Assembly (NCBI GenBank): GCA_026225395.1
Contig: JAMFSR010000036.1
Location: forward strand, 1-50,883
DNA from: Granulicella sapmiensis
Lineage (GTDB): Bacteria; Acidobacteriota; Terriglobia; Terriglobales; Acidobacteriaceae
DNA: 50,883 nucleotides
Direction of reading: 5' to 3'
The position numbers and the translations under genes were made by a program. Shown here piece by piece: positions 8,354 to 18,200 of this stretch. Below the pieces are notes generated by a model. It did no database searches, was not told the origin of the DNA, and saw only the letters and a program-made list of their open reading frames with translations. Positions within the stretch are counted from its first letter, which is position 1. The number at the start of each line of letters is the position of its first letter.

Positions 8354-9586
8354 ATGCGCTGTCCTGACGAACCCGTTGTTCCCTCCACTTCCCGCCGTAG
8401 CTTTATGAAATATGCCTCGATGTTTGCCGCTGCGCCGGTGCTCGGCGAAGCGCACTTCGCGAACGCAGCTCGCATGGCCGCCGGTGGCGGCAAGGCCGGA
8501 GCCTTCAGCCTGGGGCCGACGGCGACGCCAGAAGATGCGGTGCTGATCAATGCCAATGAGAATCCACTGGGCCCGTGCAAGGCGGCCTGCGAAGCGATTT
8601 CGGCGATGGCTCCGCACGGCGGACGCTATGACCTGTATGGATACGAGGAACAGCTGACGAAAACGTTTGCCGGACAGCATGGGCTGAAGCCGGAGAATGT
8701 GATGGTGTATGCGGGGTCGTCCGAGCCGCTGCACTACACGGTACTGGCGTATACCGGGCCCAAGAAGGGCCTCGTGATTGCCGATCCTACGTATGAAGCT
8801 GCGGGCTATGCGGCGATGGCTTCGGGTGCAGGCGTGTTCAAGGTGAAGCTGGCCGACGATTACTCGCACGATATGAAGGCGATGGTGGCTGCGGATCCGA
8901 ACGCGGGTGTGATCTATATCTGCAACCCGAACAATCCGACGGGCACGATCACGGCGAAGAAGGACATTGTCTGGGCTTTGGAGAACAAGCCTAAGGGCTC
9001 GATCTTGTTGGTGGATGAGGCTTACATTCATCTTTCCGACGGCGAAGATGTGATCGACCAGGTAGCAGCAGGTAAAGACATTATCGTGCTGCGAACGTTC
9101 AGCAAGGTGTATGGCATGGCCGGCATTCGCTGCGGCATGGCACTGGGACGGCCTGATCTGCTGAAGAAGCTGATGCGCTACGGCATGAACCCGATGGTGG
9201 TGACTGGAGCTGTTGCGGCAGAGGTTTCGCTGCGGGATGCGGACCTGGTGCCAACGCGCAAGAAGATTATCGGTGACGTTCGCGTGGATACGATCTCCTG
9301 GTTGAAGCAGAACAACTACAAGGTGATTGGCGACTCGCAGTCGAACTGTTTCATGGTCGATACCGGACGGCCCGGCAAAGGCGTGATTGCGGCGATGCAG
9401 GCGAAGAATGTCTACATTGGGCGGACGTGGCCGATCTGGCCAAATGCCGTGCGCATCAGCGTGGGCTCAAAGGAAGAGATGGCGAAGTTCAAGGTAGCGT
9501 TCAAGCAGGTGATGGATGCTCCAGCAGCGCCGGTTGTAGCCGAGAATGAAATGCCGATGACACGTGATGGTGTAGTGCTTGGGTAG
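8354..9586 (+). CDS. Tat-exported PLP aminotransferase, histidinol-phosphate aminotransferase family
   Basis: A 410-residue protein of aminotransferase fold type I. I choose the ATG at 8354, eight codons inside the longest frame, because GAAGGAG sits six bases upstream. Residues 13-19 (SRRSFMK) followed by a short hydrophobic, Ala-rich stretch make a twin-arginine signal, so the enzyme is probably exported already folded with its cofactor. The catalytic core shows NANENPLGP near the start of the fold, CNPNNPTGT, the LLVDEAYIHL aspartate region, and Lys251 in RTFSKVYGMAG as the PLP lysine. HisC itself is cytoplasmic; an exported paralogue is more likely to act on amino acids or amines than in histidine synthesis, which is inference. 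It converges on the RidA gene across a shared terminator, next to an exported amine oxidase and amidohydrolase. Confidence 0.85.
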   Translation: MRCPDEPVVPSTSRRSFMKYASMFAAAPVLGEAHFANAARMAAGGGKAGAFSLGPTATPEDAVLINANENPLGPCKAACEAISAMAPHGGRYDLYGYEEQLTKTFAGQHGLKPENVMVYAGSSEPLHYTVLAYTGPKKGLVIADPTYEAAGYAAMASGAGVFKVKLADDYSHDMKAMVAADPNAGVIYICNPNNPTGTITAKKDIVWALENKPKGSILLVDEAYIHLSDGEDVIDQVAAGKDIIVLRTFSKVYGMAGIRCGMALGRPDLLKKLMRYGMNPMVVTGAVAAEVSLRDADLVPTRKKIIGDVRVDTISWLKQNNYKVIGDSQSNCFMVDTGRPGKGVIAAMQAKNVYIGRTWPIWPNAVRISVGSKEEMAKFKVAFKQVMDAPAAPVVAENEMPMTRDGVVLG

Positions 9587-9650
9587 ATTGTGCCTGGCTC
9601 TTGCTCTGTTGAGGGATGAGGGCTTCAAGGTTTGAGGAGTGAGGGAATGC

Positions 9651-9681
9651 AAAGGGAGGGCCTCGATGAGGCCCTCCCTTT
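9651..9681. terminator. Bidirectional terminator between aminotransferase and RidA genes
   Basis: A perfect 14-bp stem (AAAGGGAGGGCCTC at 9651-9664, complement at 9668-9681) with a 3-base loop. It has A-rich and T-rich ends on the two sides, so it can end transcription in both directions between these convergent genes. Confidence 0.88.
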
Positions 9682-9699
9682 TGTTGATGCGTGAGTTCG

Positions 9700-10185
9700 T
9701 TACTTGCTCTTGACGGCGATGACTTCAACTTCAAGCAGAGCGCCGGGAGCCACGAGCGCGGCTACCTGGACGGCGGAGCGAGCGGGCTTGTTGGGCTGGT
9801 CCTTGGTGCCGAAGTACTTGGAGAACTCGGAGTTCATGCCAGCGAAATCGATCTTGCCGGTCGTGGGGTCGGCGGCCATGAAGACGGTGGCTTTGACGAC
9901 GTCCTTCATGTCGAGGCCTTGATCCTGAAGTGCTTTCTGGATCTTGGCGAAGATGCTGGCGGCCTGCGTCTTGGTGTCACCCCAGACGGCGGGCGTTCCC
10001 TTAGCCGCATCGGCAGGGGTGACGGGCGTGGCGGTCTGGCCGCTGAGGTAGAAGGTGTCGCCGGCCCAGACGCCGACGGCGATGAAGGCTTTTTCAGTTT
10101 GGATGTGCTTGACCGTGACCTGGGAGTGCGCCAGGCAGGAGGCGGCGAGGAAGGCTGCGGACATCAGGACGTTTCTTACTTTCAT
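9700..10185 (-). CDS. Secreted RidA (YjgF/YER057c/UK114) family protein
   Basis: A 161-residue protein: about 20 residues of Sec signal peptide (MKVRNVLMSAAFLAASCLA) ahead of a full RidA domain. Family features are GDTFYLSGQ near the start of the domain, a central helix DVVKATVFMAD-like segment, and the C-terminal block PARSAVQVAAL followed by LLEVEVIAV. Arg136 matches the substrate-carboxylate arginine of active RidA proteins and Glu152 the acidic residue of that group, so imine/enamine deaminase activity is plausible. RidA normally works in the cytoplasm, hydrolysing reactive 2-aminoacrylate-type enamines made by PLP enzymes. An exported copy beside an exported aminotransferase and amine oxidase suggests the same job in the periplasm. 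A cysteine at 17 gives a poor lipobox, so signal peptidase I cleavage is more likely. GGAG precedes the ATG. It is the last gene of the minus-strand cluster. Confidence 0.87.
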   Translation of the reverse strand: MKVRNVLMSAAFLAASCLAHSQVTVKHIQTEKAFIAVGVWAGDTFYLSGQTATPVTPADAAKGTPAVWGDTKTQAASIFAKIQKALQDQGLDMKDVVKATVFMAADPTTGKIDFAGMNSEFSKYFGTKDQPNKPARSAVQVAALVAPGALLEVEVIAVKSK

Positions 10186-10250
10186 GGTTCGCTCCGTGTG
10201 GTGCGTGATGTTGTTGCCTTTGGTTGAGTGAAGTGTGCCTCTACAAGTGG

Positions 10251-10281
10251 ACAGCAGATCCTTCGCTGCGCTCAGGATGAC
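10251..10281. repeat. Dispersed intergenic repeat, family A
   Basis: A 31-base sequence beginning ACAGCAGATCCTTCGCTG is found again, identical, at 50519-50549, both times between genes. A diverged relative lies inside the RNase R gene at 43644-43673. The ends ATCCT/AGGAT form a short dyad. Confidence 0.75.
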
Positions 10282-10309
10282 AAGTCATAAAAGTGGATGA
10301 CACTCGTTA

Positions 10310-11905
10310 TTAGGAATCGAACGTGGACTTGGTCGGGGTAGCGATGCTGGCGGTTTTGACCTTGTCACTGATCATCTGCACGACGCGCTTGGCGCTGAGT
10401 GCGGCGCCTTCCATCCAGGCGTTGATGTTCGAAACGGTGTCACCGGCAAAGTAATAGGGACCGTCGGCTTCAATAAGTGTGTTGTAGCCCGTGCGACCGC
10501 CTCCCCAGTTGTGAATCCATGAGGCTTCGTTCCACTTCATGCGACGCCAGCTGAAATAGATGGGGTTGGTGAGCTCGGCCCCGTGGCCGGGATGGAGCTT
10601 TTCAACCGACTTTCTGGACTCAGCGAACTTTTGCTCCATGGTCATGTCGAAGAAGGGTGTTCCCTGCTCTTCCATGTAGCCGGCGACGAAGACACCGGTG
10701 GGCGCCATGAGGTTGGCTGAAGGGTACCAGAGCGGGCTGGGGCCCTGCGATAGAAATGAGAGGCCGCCGTAGATGTTGTAGTCCTGCTCCCAGAAACGAC
10801 GGCTTTCCCAGGCGATCTTGTAGTAGCCGGAGGGTGTGCTGCCGTTGACGGCGGCCTGGTAGGGTGCCGAAAGATCGTTGGGGATTTTCTTCAGGATTTC
10901 GAAGGGGAGCGCAACGATGCAGTAGGCTGCTTCGATGTTCTTTTCCTTTCCACCCTGCGTATAGGTAACCGAAACACCCTTTGCGATGCGCTTGAAGGAC
11001 GTGACCGGCGAACTGTACTGCACGACGTTTCCCAGAGACTTTGCGAAGGCGTAGGGGATGCGGTCGTTGCCGCCGACGCATTGCATCATTGTGGCCTGCT
11101 GCGGGAACTCTTCGGTGAAGAGGAGGTTGGCCCAGAAGTTAGCGTCGAGCAGCGTCTTCATATCGAGCGGCGGTTCCACAACGCCAACCTGCTTACCTGC
11201 TGCGGGTGGGATCTTCCAGCCGGAGCGGCCCAGACCATGAGAGCCGCCTACATACTTGTTGGCGCGATCAAGATCGCCATAGCTGTTGAGGAAGGCGAAC
11301 ATGCGATTCTTGTCTTCAGGCGACAGGTCCTGATCGAGAGCGCCCTGCAAGACGCACTTGGCGAGGAGCTCGGAGATGTGGCCGCGAGTGTCGGCCTCAA
11401 CACGGCGCTGCGTGATGGGAACGCCGCCGTTGGCGTTGTCGTTCTGCAGCAGCGACGAGCGGGTTGTATTGACTTCTACTTCGAGCTGGACGTTGAGCTC
11501 GCGACAGTACTTGAGGATGGTCCAGTGAATGGAAGGGATGCGGCCGGCTCCGATGTTCTGGTAGTTGCCGTCCTTCCAGGCGATGGTTTGCGTGGTGCCG
11601 TCCGCGAACTCGATCTTATCTCCGTTGCGGCCAGTCCAGACGCGGCCTCCGGGACGGCTGCGGGCTTCGAGAACGGTGACGTCGTAACCTAGCTTGCGGA
11701 GTTCGTAAGCGGAGACAAGACCGCCGATGCCGCCGCCGAGGACGACAACTTTCGTGCCCTTGCCGGAGTTGGGCGGCGCTTCAATGGCCTTCCATTGTTC
11801 GCCCTTCATCGGCATGAGGCCGAGTACCTGCATGGAAGCAAAGGCGGCGCTGTAGCCGCCGACCTGTCCTACGCGGGTGAGGAAATCGCGTCTGGTAAAA
11901 CCCAT
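10310..11905 (-). CDS. Tat-exported flavin amine oxidase
   Basis: A 531-residue FAD-dependent amine oxidase. Residues 4-9 (TRRDFL) and the following uncharged stretch form a twin-arginine signal. Residues 53-91 contain the dinucleotide-binding motif VVLGGGIGGLVSAYELRKLG, the acidic end of strand 2 (VTVLEAR) and the family block RPGGRVWTG. The C-terminal FAD-binding block GPYYFAGDTVSNINAWMEGA is intact. This is the monoamine oxidase / L-amino-acid oxidase superfamily, which oxidises an amine to an imine with H2O2 as by-product. The substrate is not evident. It lies between the amidohydrolase upstream and the secreted RidA downstream on the same strand, so an imine made here could be hydrolysed by RidA. 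The 124-base gap to ridA contains the family A repeat, so separate transcription is possible. Confidence 0.86.
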   Translation of the reverse strand: MGFTRRDFLTRVGQVGGYSAAFASMQVLGLMPMKGEQWKAIEAPPNSGKGTKVVVLGGGIGGLVSAYELRKLGYDVTVLEARSRPGGRVWTGRNGDKIEFADGTTQTIAWKDGNYQNIGAGRIPSIHWTILKYCRELNVQLEVEVNTTRSSLLQNDNANGGVPITQRRVEADTRGHISELLAKCVLQGALDQDLSPEDKNRMFAFLNSYGDLDRANKYVGGSHGLGRSGWKIPPAAGKQVGVVEPPLDMKTLLDANFWANLLFTEEFPQQATMMQCVGGNDRIPYAFAKSLGNVVQYSSPVTSFKRIAKGVSVTYTQGGKEKNIEAAYCIVALPFEILKKIPNDLSAPYQAAVNGSTPSGYYKIAWESRRFWEQDYNIYGGLSFLSQGPSPLWYPSANLMAPTGVFVAGYMEEQGTPFFDMTMEQKFAESRKSVEKLHPGHGAELTNPIYFSWRRMKWNEASWIHNWGGGRTGYNTLIEADGPYYFAGDTVSNINAWMEGAALSAKRVVQMISDKVKTASIATPTKSTFDS

Positions 11906-11939
11906 GGGTGTGCTCTCCGGTGTTTCCTATGGCGGGCCA

Positions 11940-11990
11940 GCCCCGAAGGGCGGCGTGTGGTGATCTCAATCAGCGGGCTAACGCCCGTTG
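11940..11990. repeat. Pair of short intergenic palindromes
   Basis: Between the amidohydrolase and the amine oxidase lie GCCCCGAAGGGC (11940-11951) and CAGCGGGCTAACGCCCGTTG (11971-11990), an 8-bp stem with one G-T pair and a TAAC loop. They resemble the GGGGCTGAAGCCCC and AGGGGCCTAAAGGCCCCT hairpins at 50614-50667, suggesting a dispersed small palindrome family. Neither has a T tract. Confidence 0.5.
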
Positions 11991-12046
11991 CTAATTCGTG
12001 GTGAGGTTGTTTTTGGGTGACTCACAATTATCGTAGCGCACGCGTG

Positions 12047-15000
12047 TTACTTGATCGGTGACGCAGGACACATCGCGGCGCCGGTTTTGATTTTTGCGAA
12101 CGGAGCGGCGACATCGGAGAGGCTCCAGAGGAAACCGTCCTTCATGACGCAGACCACGCGGGTGACATCGTCGATGTTGGTGAGTGGATCGCCGGCGGTG
12201 ATGATGAGGTCGGCAAGTTTGCCGGGCTCAAGTGTGCCCAGATCCTTGCTGAGCCCGAAGGCCTTCGCGGGCAAGTAGGTTGCTGTTTCCAGCGACTGCC
12301 ACGGGGCCATCCCGAACTTGACCTGCGCGCGGAGATTGAGATGCAGGCTGGTGGCGGGGATGTCGAGCGGTGAGTCGGTGCCGGCGAGGATGAGGCCGCC
12401 TTTGCGATAGTCGTCGGCGACGGTGATTTCTTCGTCCTTGAGGTGCTGGTAGGCCGTGCTTTGATCTCCCTGCTGTGCGTTGTGGACGGCGACCTTGAGG
12501 CGGGCGTTCTCCCAGGGCGGCGTGATTCCCTGACGAGGATCGGTGGCCATGCCGGGATCGTCCGCGTATGGTGCTTGCGAGAAAGTGGTGGTGATGGCCC
12601 ACATGCCGGAGTCGACAAGCATCTTGTGTACGTCCTCATAGCTTCGGCCGGTGAGTGAGCGTGAGTAGGCCCAGCCGTTGCGCGAGGTGGCAGAGATGTG
12701 GGTCATGCCGTCTTCGCCGAGATCGACGGCAGTGATGAGGTAATGGCTGGCGGATTGCACGCCCATTTCATCGTGGCCGAACTTTGCGCCTTCGGCGGCC
12801 CAGGTGAACGGCAAGCGGACGTAGAGCTTGACGAAGTCGAAGTCGAGCGCTTTGAGGCGGGCGAGCTCGCGTTCGAGCTGCGCGTGCGATGTCGTGGGGA
12901 TCATCATCGGGTAGTAGACGCGTTCGCCGTCGACGGCTTCACCCGTGTTGAAGAGACGCGGGCCTATAGCGAGGCCGGCGTTGTAGGACTCGCGATGCTC
13001 GAGGCCGCGGTAGGCGTTGTCGGCGACGCCCTTGGTTTCGGTGATGCCGTAGGCGAGCCAGAGGCGGCCCATGCGCGAGCCGTAGTAGATGCCGTTGTCG
13101 GAGTCGGGGTGCGAGTGGCTTTCCCAAAGGCCGGGCATGACGGTGGAGTCTTTGGCTTCGATGGTGCGCGTGACGCCGGCGGGCGGCGTGGCTGAATGCG
13201 GCGTGACGCTGGTGATGCGGTTGTCGGTGATCAGGATGTCGACATCTTTTTGTTCATCGGGACCCTGGCCTTTCCAGAAGCGCGCAGCGTGGATGAGGAG
13301 TTTCTGCTGCGGCTTGGCCTGAGTGTAGGTGAGGTTTACCGGAACGGGCGTGATGGCCTTGGTGACGCGGTTGATGAGGTGTAGCTTGCCGTTATTGAGG
13401 TAGAGGAGGCGCTTGGAGTCTGCGCTCCACGTAACGGCGTCGGTGGTTTCAGCGTTGAGTACGGTGGCCTTGCCGATGGGATGGCCGGCTTCGTCGACGG
13501 GCATGGTGTAGAGCAAGTCGTCCATGACGAAGGCGATCTCTTTGCCGTCAGGCGAGTAGATGGGGCCGTCTTCCGTGCGAGTGGTGACAGACTCGAACGG
13601 CGCGGGCGAGAAGGTGTTCTGCTTGCCGGTGGCGAGGTCGATTGTGACGATAGCGCTTGTGCCTTCGCGATAACGCTTGGTGTAAGGCTTGATGGTGGCG
13701 ATGGCGAGCGTTTTGCCGTTGGGCGAGAAGGACGCGCGGCCAGGGAAGAAGGTGGTGGGATCGAGTGGGGTGATCTTGCCGGTGGCTACGTCAGCGAGGA
13801 GCGTGGCCATAGTCTGATCCTGGAAGGCGATCTTCTTGCCATCGGGCGACCAGGCAGGCATGATCTGCGCGGAGGTGCTGGGCGCAGCGCGGCGGTCGGT
13901 GATCGAGTCAGGTGAAGAGGTATCGTGCAGGTAGATGTTCTCGACGCCGTCGCGGTCGGAGATGTAGGCGAGGGTTTTGCCATCGGGCGACCAGGCGGGG
14001 CCTTGCTTGTAGTAGAGGTCGTTGGTAATGGGCAGCGGCTTGCTGCCGATCGTCATGACATAAAGCTGGTTGAGTGCGACGAAGGCGACCTGCTTCCCGT
14101 CGGGTGAGAGCGCGGGCGCATAAATACCTTTGACGGCGTGGGGTGTGGTGGAGTCGAAGTCGTAATGCTTGTAGGTGTACTTGGGGCGGTTGGTGGGGAT
14201 GGGAGCGGTGAAGACTAGCGGCGTTTCGGTGGAGGCGGTGAGGTCGGTGGTGATAATTTTCCCGTCGCCGGTGTAGATGAGGCTGGAGTTCGAGAGCCAC
14301 TCGGCGGGGAATGGGAAGGTATCGACGGCTTTGCCGGTGTAGATGGGAGCACCATCGGGCACGCTGACGACGGCCAGGTGCGCTTCGTTCATGAACATGC
14401 CCGCGCCACCGAAGAGGACGTAGGCGAGCTTGGTGCCGTCGGGCGAGTAGCTGGGGGCTTCGACGCGACTGGTTTCCGGGTTGACGGAGAGGACAGTGCG
14501 CTGAACGCCGGACTTGAGGTCGATGGATTCGATAGACTTGCCGGCGATACCGGTGCCGGAGATGAAGACAAGGCTGGAGCCGTCAGGCGACCAGTTGGGG
14601 CCGTACTCGTCGGCGGGGGATTTCGTTATGCGCTTAGGTTCGCCACCGGCGACAGGGACGGTATAGATGTCGTAGGAGCCTTCGAAGGCGCGATCGGAGG
14701 TGAAGGCGATGGTGGCGCCGTCAGGCGAGACGCGGGGCTCGCGGTCGTCACCGTGGCCGTTGGTGATCTGCTTGAGGAGCGTGCCGTCCGGGTGCATGGA
14801 CCAGATGTGGAAGGTGCCGCCGGCGTAGGACTGGAAGATGACCAGACCGGCCTTGGCGGACCAGACCGGGTGGTTGGCTTCCGTTAAAGGCGAGGTGATC
14901 GGCTTGGCCGCGCCACCGCCGAAGGGCATGGAGTAGAGGATGCCCTGGATGTCGGCGAGGAGGAGCTTGTGGTCCGGCGAGACGGTGACCTGAGTGTCCG

Positions 15001-15124
15001 TGACCTGGGAGACGGTAATGGTCTTGTGCGGGACAGCGGCCGGGACGACTGCGTGGAGCGGGGAGGCGGCGAAGAGTAAGGCGGCGAGAGATGCGGCGGA
15101 GGCGGAACGAGGCAGAATGGACAT
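12047..15124 (-). CDS. Secreted amidohydrolase with N-terminal TolB-like beta-propeller
   Basis: A 1025-residue exported protein. A signal peptide (residues 1 to about 25, ending SPLHA) precedes roughly 550 residues of WD40-like PD40 repeats, seen as repeated SPDGxxxAF/LxS blocks (for example VSPDGATIAFTSDRAFEG and WSPDGKTLAYISDRDG); this is a TolB-like propeller. The C-terminal third is a metal-dependent amidohydrolase: His670-Ser-His672 in MPGLWESHSHPD, a lysine in DFVKLYVRLPF that could be the carboxylated ligand, histidines in QSASHYL and GMTHI, and Asp917 in LAGTDSP. This set fits a binuclear metal centre like imidazolonepropionase or dipeptidase relatives. The domain closes with LEPGKLADLIITAGDPL. 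The propeller may gate or bind a peptide-like substrate. It follows the receptor gene, separated by a hairpin. Confidence 0.85.
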   Translation of the reverse strand: MSILPRSASAASLAALLFAASPLHAVVPAAVPHKTITVSQVTDTQVTVSPDHKLLLADIQGILYSMPFGGGAAKPITSPLTEANHPVWSAKAGLVIFQSYAGGTFHIWSMHPDGTLLKQITNGHGDDREPRVSPDGATIAFTSDRAFEGSYDIYTVPVAGGEPKRITKSPADEYGPNWSPDGSSLVFISGTGIAGKSIESIDLKSGVQRTVLSVNPETSRVEAPSYSPDGTKLAYVLFGGAGMFMNEAHLAVVSVPDGAPIYTGKAVDTFPFPAEWLSNSSLIYTGDGKIITTDLTASTETPLVFTAPIPTNRPKYTYKHYDFDSTTPHAVKGIYAPALSPDGKQVAFVALNQLYVMTIGSKPLPITNDLYYKQGPAWSPDGKTLAYISDRDGVENIYLHDTSSPDSITDRRAAPSTSAQIMPAWSPDGKKIAFQDQTMATLLADVATGKITPLDPTTFFPGRASFSPNGKTLAIATIKPYTKRYREGTSAIVTIDLATGKQNTFSPAPFESVTTRTEDGPIYSPDGKEIAFVMDDLLYTMPVDEAGHPIGKATVLNAETTDAVTWSADSKRLLYLNNGKLHLINRVTKAITPVPVNLTYTQAKPQQKLLIHAARFWKGQGPDEQKDVDILITDNRITSVTPHSATPPAGVTRTIEAKDSTVMPGLWESHSHPDSDNGIYYGSRMGRLWLAYGITETKGVADNAYRGLEHRESYNAGLAIGPRLFNTGEAVDGERVYYPMMIPTTSHAQLERELARLKALDFDFVKLYVRLPFTWAAEGAKFGHDEMGVQSASHYLITAVDLGEDGMTHISATSRNGWAYSRSLTGRSYEDVHKMLVDSGMWAITTTFSQAPYADDPGMATDPRQGITPPWENARLKVAVHNAQQGDQSTAYQHLKDEEITVADDYRKGGLILAGTDSPLDIPATSLHLNLRAQVKFGMAPWQSLETATYLPAKAFGLSKDLGTLEPGKLADLIITAGDPLTNIDDVTRVVCVMKDGFLWSLSDVAAPFAKIKTGAAMCPASPIK

Positions 15125-15158
15125 TGAAGCTCTCCCTACTTGGGTCTTACAGGGGAAA

Positions 15159-15189
15159 GCGGCACAACGCGAATATCGCGTTGTGCCGC
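15159..15189 (-). terminator. Intercistronic hairpin between receptor and amidohydrolase
   Basis: A perfect 14-bp inverted repeat (GCGGCACAACGCGA, 3-base loop, complement) lies between the receptor stop and the amidohydrolase start. In the direction of transcription it is followed by CTTTCCCC, not a real T tract. It may therefore be a partial terminator or an mRNA-stabilising structure that keeps receptor output above enzyme output. Confidence 0.55.
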
Positions 15190-15205
15190 GGTTAGGACGG
15201 GGTGG

Positions 15206-18200
15206 TTAGAAAGAGATGCGGCCGATGAACTGCAGCGAGCGCGCCTGGTATTCGAAGGGAGCGCCGGAAGATGCAGTAGCACGTCCGTAAGCGTTGGCAT
15301 TCGGCAGTCCAGTGGCGACTACGATCGGGCCGCTGGTTGCGACCGTTGCGAAGTTGCCGTAGTTGGAGTGGTTGAAGAGGTTGAAGGCTTCTACAGCGAC
15401 GGTTGCATGGACGCGCTTATAAACCTTGAACGATTCTTGCAGACGGGAGTCGACACGGTTGTAATCGGTGCCGCGGAAGGCATCGCGCTCGATGACGTTG
15501 TATCCATACCCTGCGTCGAAGTGGATCTTTGAGAGCGGAGCGTAGACGCAGGTTGAGCCGGTTGGGCAGATTCCGGACGCCGGGAACGCGATGGGGGTGA
15601 CGCCGGCGGCGAAGGTACGCGTGCTGCCGGAGTATCCATTGACGGTTGTACCGGAGGTGGTAGCGAAGGCGAGACCGGAGCCGAAGTGGTACAGACCCGA
15701 GAGCGACAGGCCGTACTTCCACTTGTACTCACCGTTGACCGTGAGTGTGTGGCGTTGGTCGTCGGTGCCGTCGGCCCATTCCTGCTGGATACCGGGCTTG
15801 AAGGGCTTGTTCGGATACGCGAAGGCACCGCCGGTGGAGTTCTTGGTGCGTCCCCACGTGTATGCGAGAGCGCCCGTGAAGCCATGGATGGGAGCGTGCT
15901 TCAAGCCAACCTGGAGAGCATCAGCGATGACGCCGGCTCCGGGCTGGGTGGAGAAGTTACGGACCGAGCCACCGAACAGCTGGTTGCACACCTGCTTGGC
16001 AGGTTGGCCAACACCAGTACCGTTGCTGGGCGCATCGCCGGAAAGGTTTCCGGAAAGCGTATCAAGCGTGATGCCGCCATTGCCGCAGGTACGGGTGGAG
16101 TAAGTTGCCGCCGACATGGCCGCGGTCGGGTTGAGGTTTTGTTCCGGATTCAGGGGATTTTGAAGCAGGTTTCCGCTGAGGGCAATGAAGTCGTCATACA
16201 CGCGCTGATGTACGAGATCGGCGGTCATGGTGGTGTGGAACGGAAGCTCGCGTGCGATACCGAAAGATCCCTGGAGAGCGTAAGGTGTCTTGGCTCCACG
16301 CAGGATCGGTTGCGGCGAACTGACGTAGTTTGTTGGGTTCGCAGCGGGATTCTGCCCGGCGAACGGCGAGGGTAGCGCCAGGTTTGTGCCGCTGAGCGTG
16401 GCTTGCAGTGCGCGCGCCGTGCTGCTGTAAAGCTCTTCGTCGATCACAGCGTTGGCGACCTGGTCGGCAAAGTAAAGGCCGGCACCGCCACGGATGGAGG
16501 TCTTGCCGTTGCCACCGGGATCGTACGAGAAACCAACGCGGGGCGCGAAGTTTGCGTTCGGGTTCGTGTTCGGCGTTAGCAAGCCGGTCGTCGGGACGTA
16601 GCTGGTGTTATAAGCACCGAGGTCGTTGTCATAGCGGAGCCCGAGGTTGAGAGTCAGGCGGGAAAGAATCTTCCAATCATCCTGCCCCCAGACACCGATG
16701 ATGTTGCGCCCGACGCTGATGTTGTAGTTGCCATAGGCTTGCGTATAGATTTCGCCACCACCGCAATAGGCGTTGATAGCAGCGTAGTTCCAGCTGCTGG
16801 GGTCGAGCGTTCCGTTAGGGAAAAATGTGTTGTACAGAGCGGATGTTGCCGTCACGCCAGGTGTAGGCGTGCAGGTCGTGAGACCGCCGCGCAGATACTG
16901 CGGAAATGCACCGCCATGCAGTGTGTAGAGATACTCACCACCAACGCGGACGCTGTGCTTGCCCTTGAGCCAGAAGAGATCGTCGCGATACTGCTGTGTG
17001 TACTGGTCAAAGATTTCGGGCTCGTTGTACGGTTCGCCAACGGTTGCGTTGGGCAGCGTCAACACGATCGAGTTGTTATTGAAGAAGGGAAGATTCTGAA
17101 ACTGGAAGTAATGGAAGCCAGCATGTAGATCATTGATGAGATGGTCATTGAGATTCCGGTTCCAATCGAAGACATAGCCTGAGCTGGAAACCGACGATGA
17201 GTAGGACTGGCTGGGATCGGTACCTGCGACGAAGCTGGTGTTCGAAGTGAAGGCATCGCCGCGCAGCATGAAGTGATTCTTTTCGCTGGGCTGGAAGTCC
17301 AGGCGTCCGAGATACTCGTTATTCTTGAGGACTGTCGGATGGCTATACAGGCTGCCTACGCCAGCTGTTACGTACGGGTTGATCGTTGCGGTGTTGGGCT
17401 GATGCTCGCCCTCGTAGGAACCGAAGTACCAAAGCCTGTCGGCCTTTATAGCACCGCCGATAGTGCCGCCGTATTGCTGATCGGCAAAGTCGAGAACCTT
17501 CTTTGCGATGGGGTCAGATGCGTTGAAATAGGAGTTGCGGAAGTAACCGAAAGCACCGCCATGAATCTGGTTGGTGCCCGTCTTGGACTGAACGTTGACA
17601 TAGATACCTGCTGAGCGGCCGGACGTGGCGTCAAAACGATTCGTAATGATCTGGAACTGCGAAATGGCGTCCTGCGAGATCTTGGGTTGACCGAAGCTGG
17701 AACCGACGGAGTCCTGCGAGTACTGCAGGCCATCGAGCGTGATCTGGAACTTGCCGGTTTCTGCGTCGCCTCCGTTGGTGGATTGTCCAGATGCTGCGGG
17801 CGTGTTGCCGAAGGAGTTCGACTTGATGCCGGGGACGAGAGCGGAGAGTTCGACATAGTTGCGGCCGTTGACCGGGACATCCTGAACTTCGGAAGGTGTG
17901 ACGTTTCCGGCCACGGCGGACGAAGTTGTGTCGATGGCGAGATCATTGCTGGCCTCGACCACGACAGACGTTGTGGCACTGGCGACAGGCAGTGAAAAAT
18001 CGACGGTTGCGAGTTGACCTACCAGCAGGAGCACTTTCTTCTCGACTGTGGCAAAACCTGACGCAACGGCCGTAATGGTGTAATCGGCCGCTCCAACGTT
18101 CGGGATGACATACGATCCCTGAGAATTAGTGGTGGCATGGAAGGAAGCTCCACCCGCCTCTTTTACTTCAACTTTCGCGCCGGGAATGGCGCCCCCCTGA

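Noticed and set aside
12047..13700. Plus-strand frames over the amidohydrolase gene
   Set aside because: They are Gly/Val-rich shadows; the minus-strand frame carries all metal-ligand motifs and the propeller repeats.
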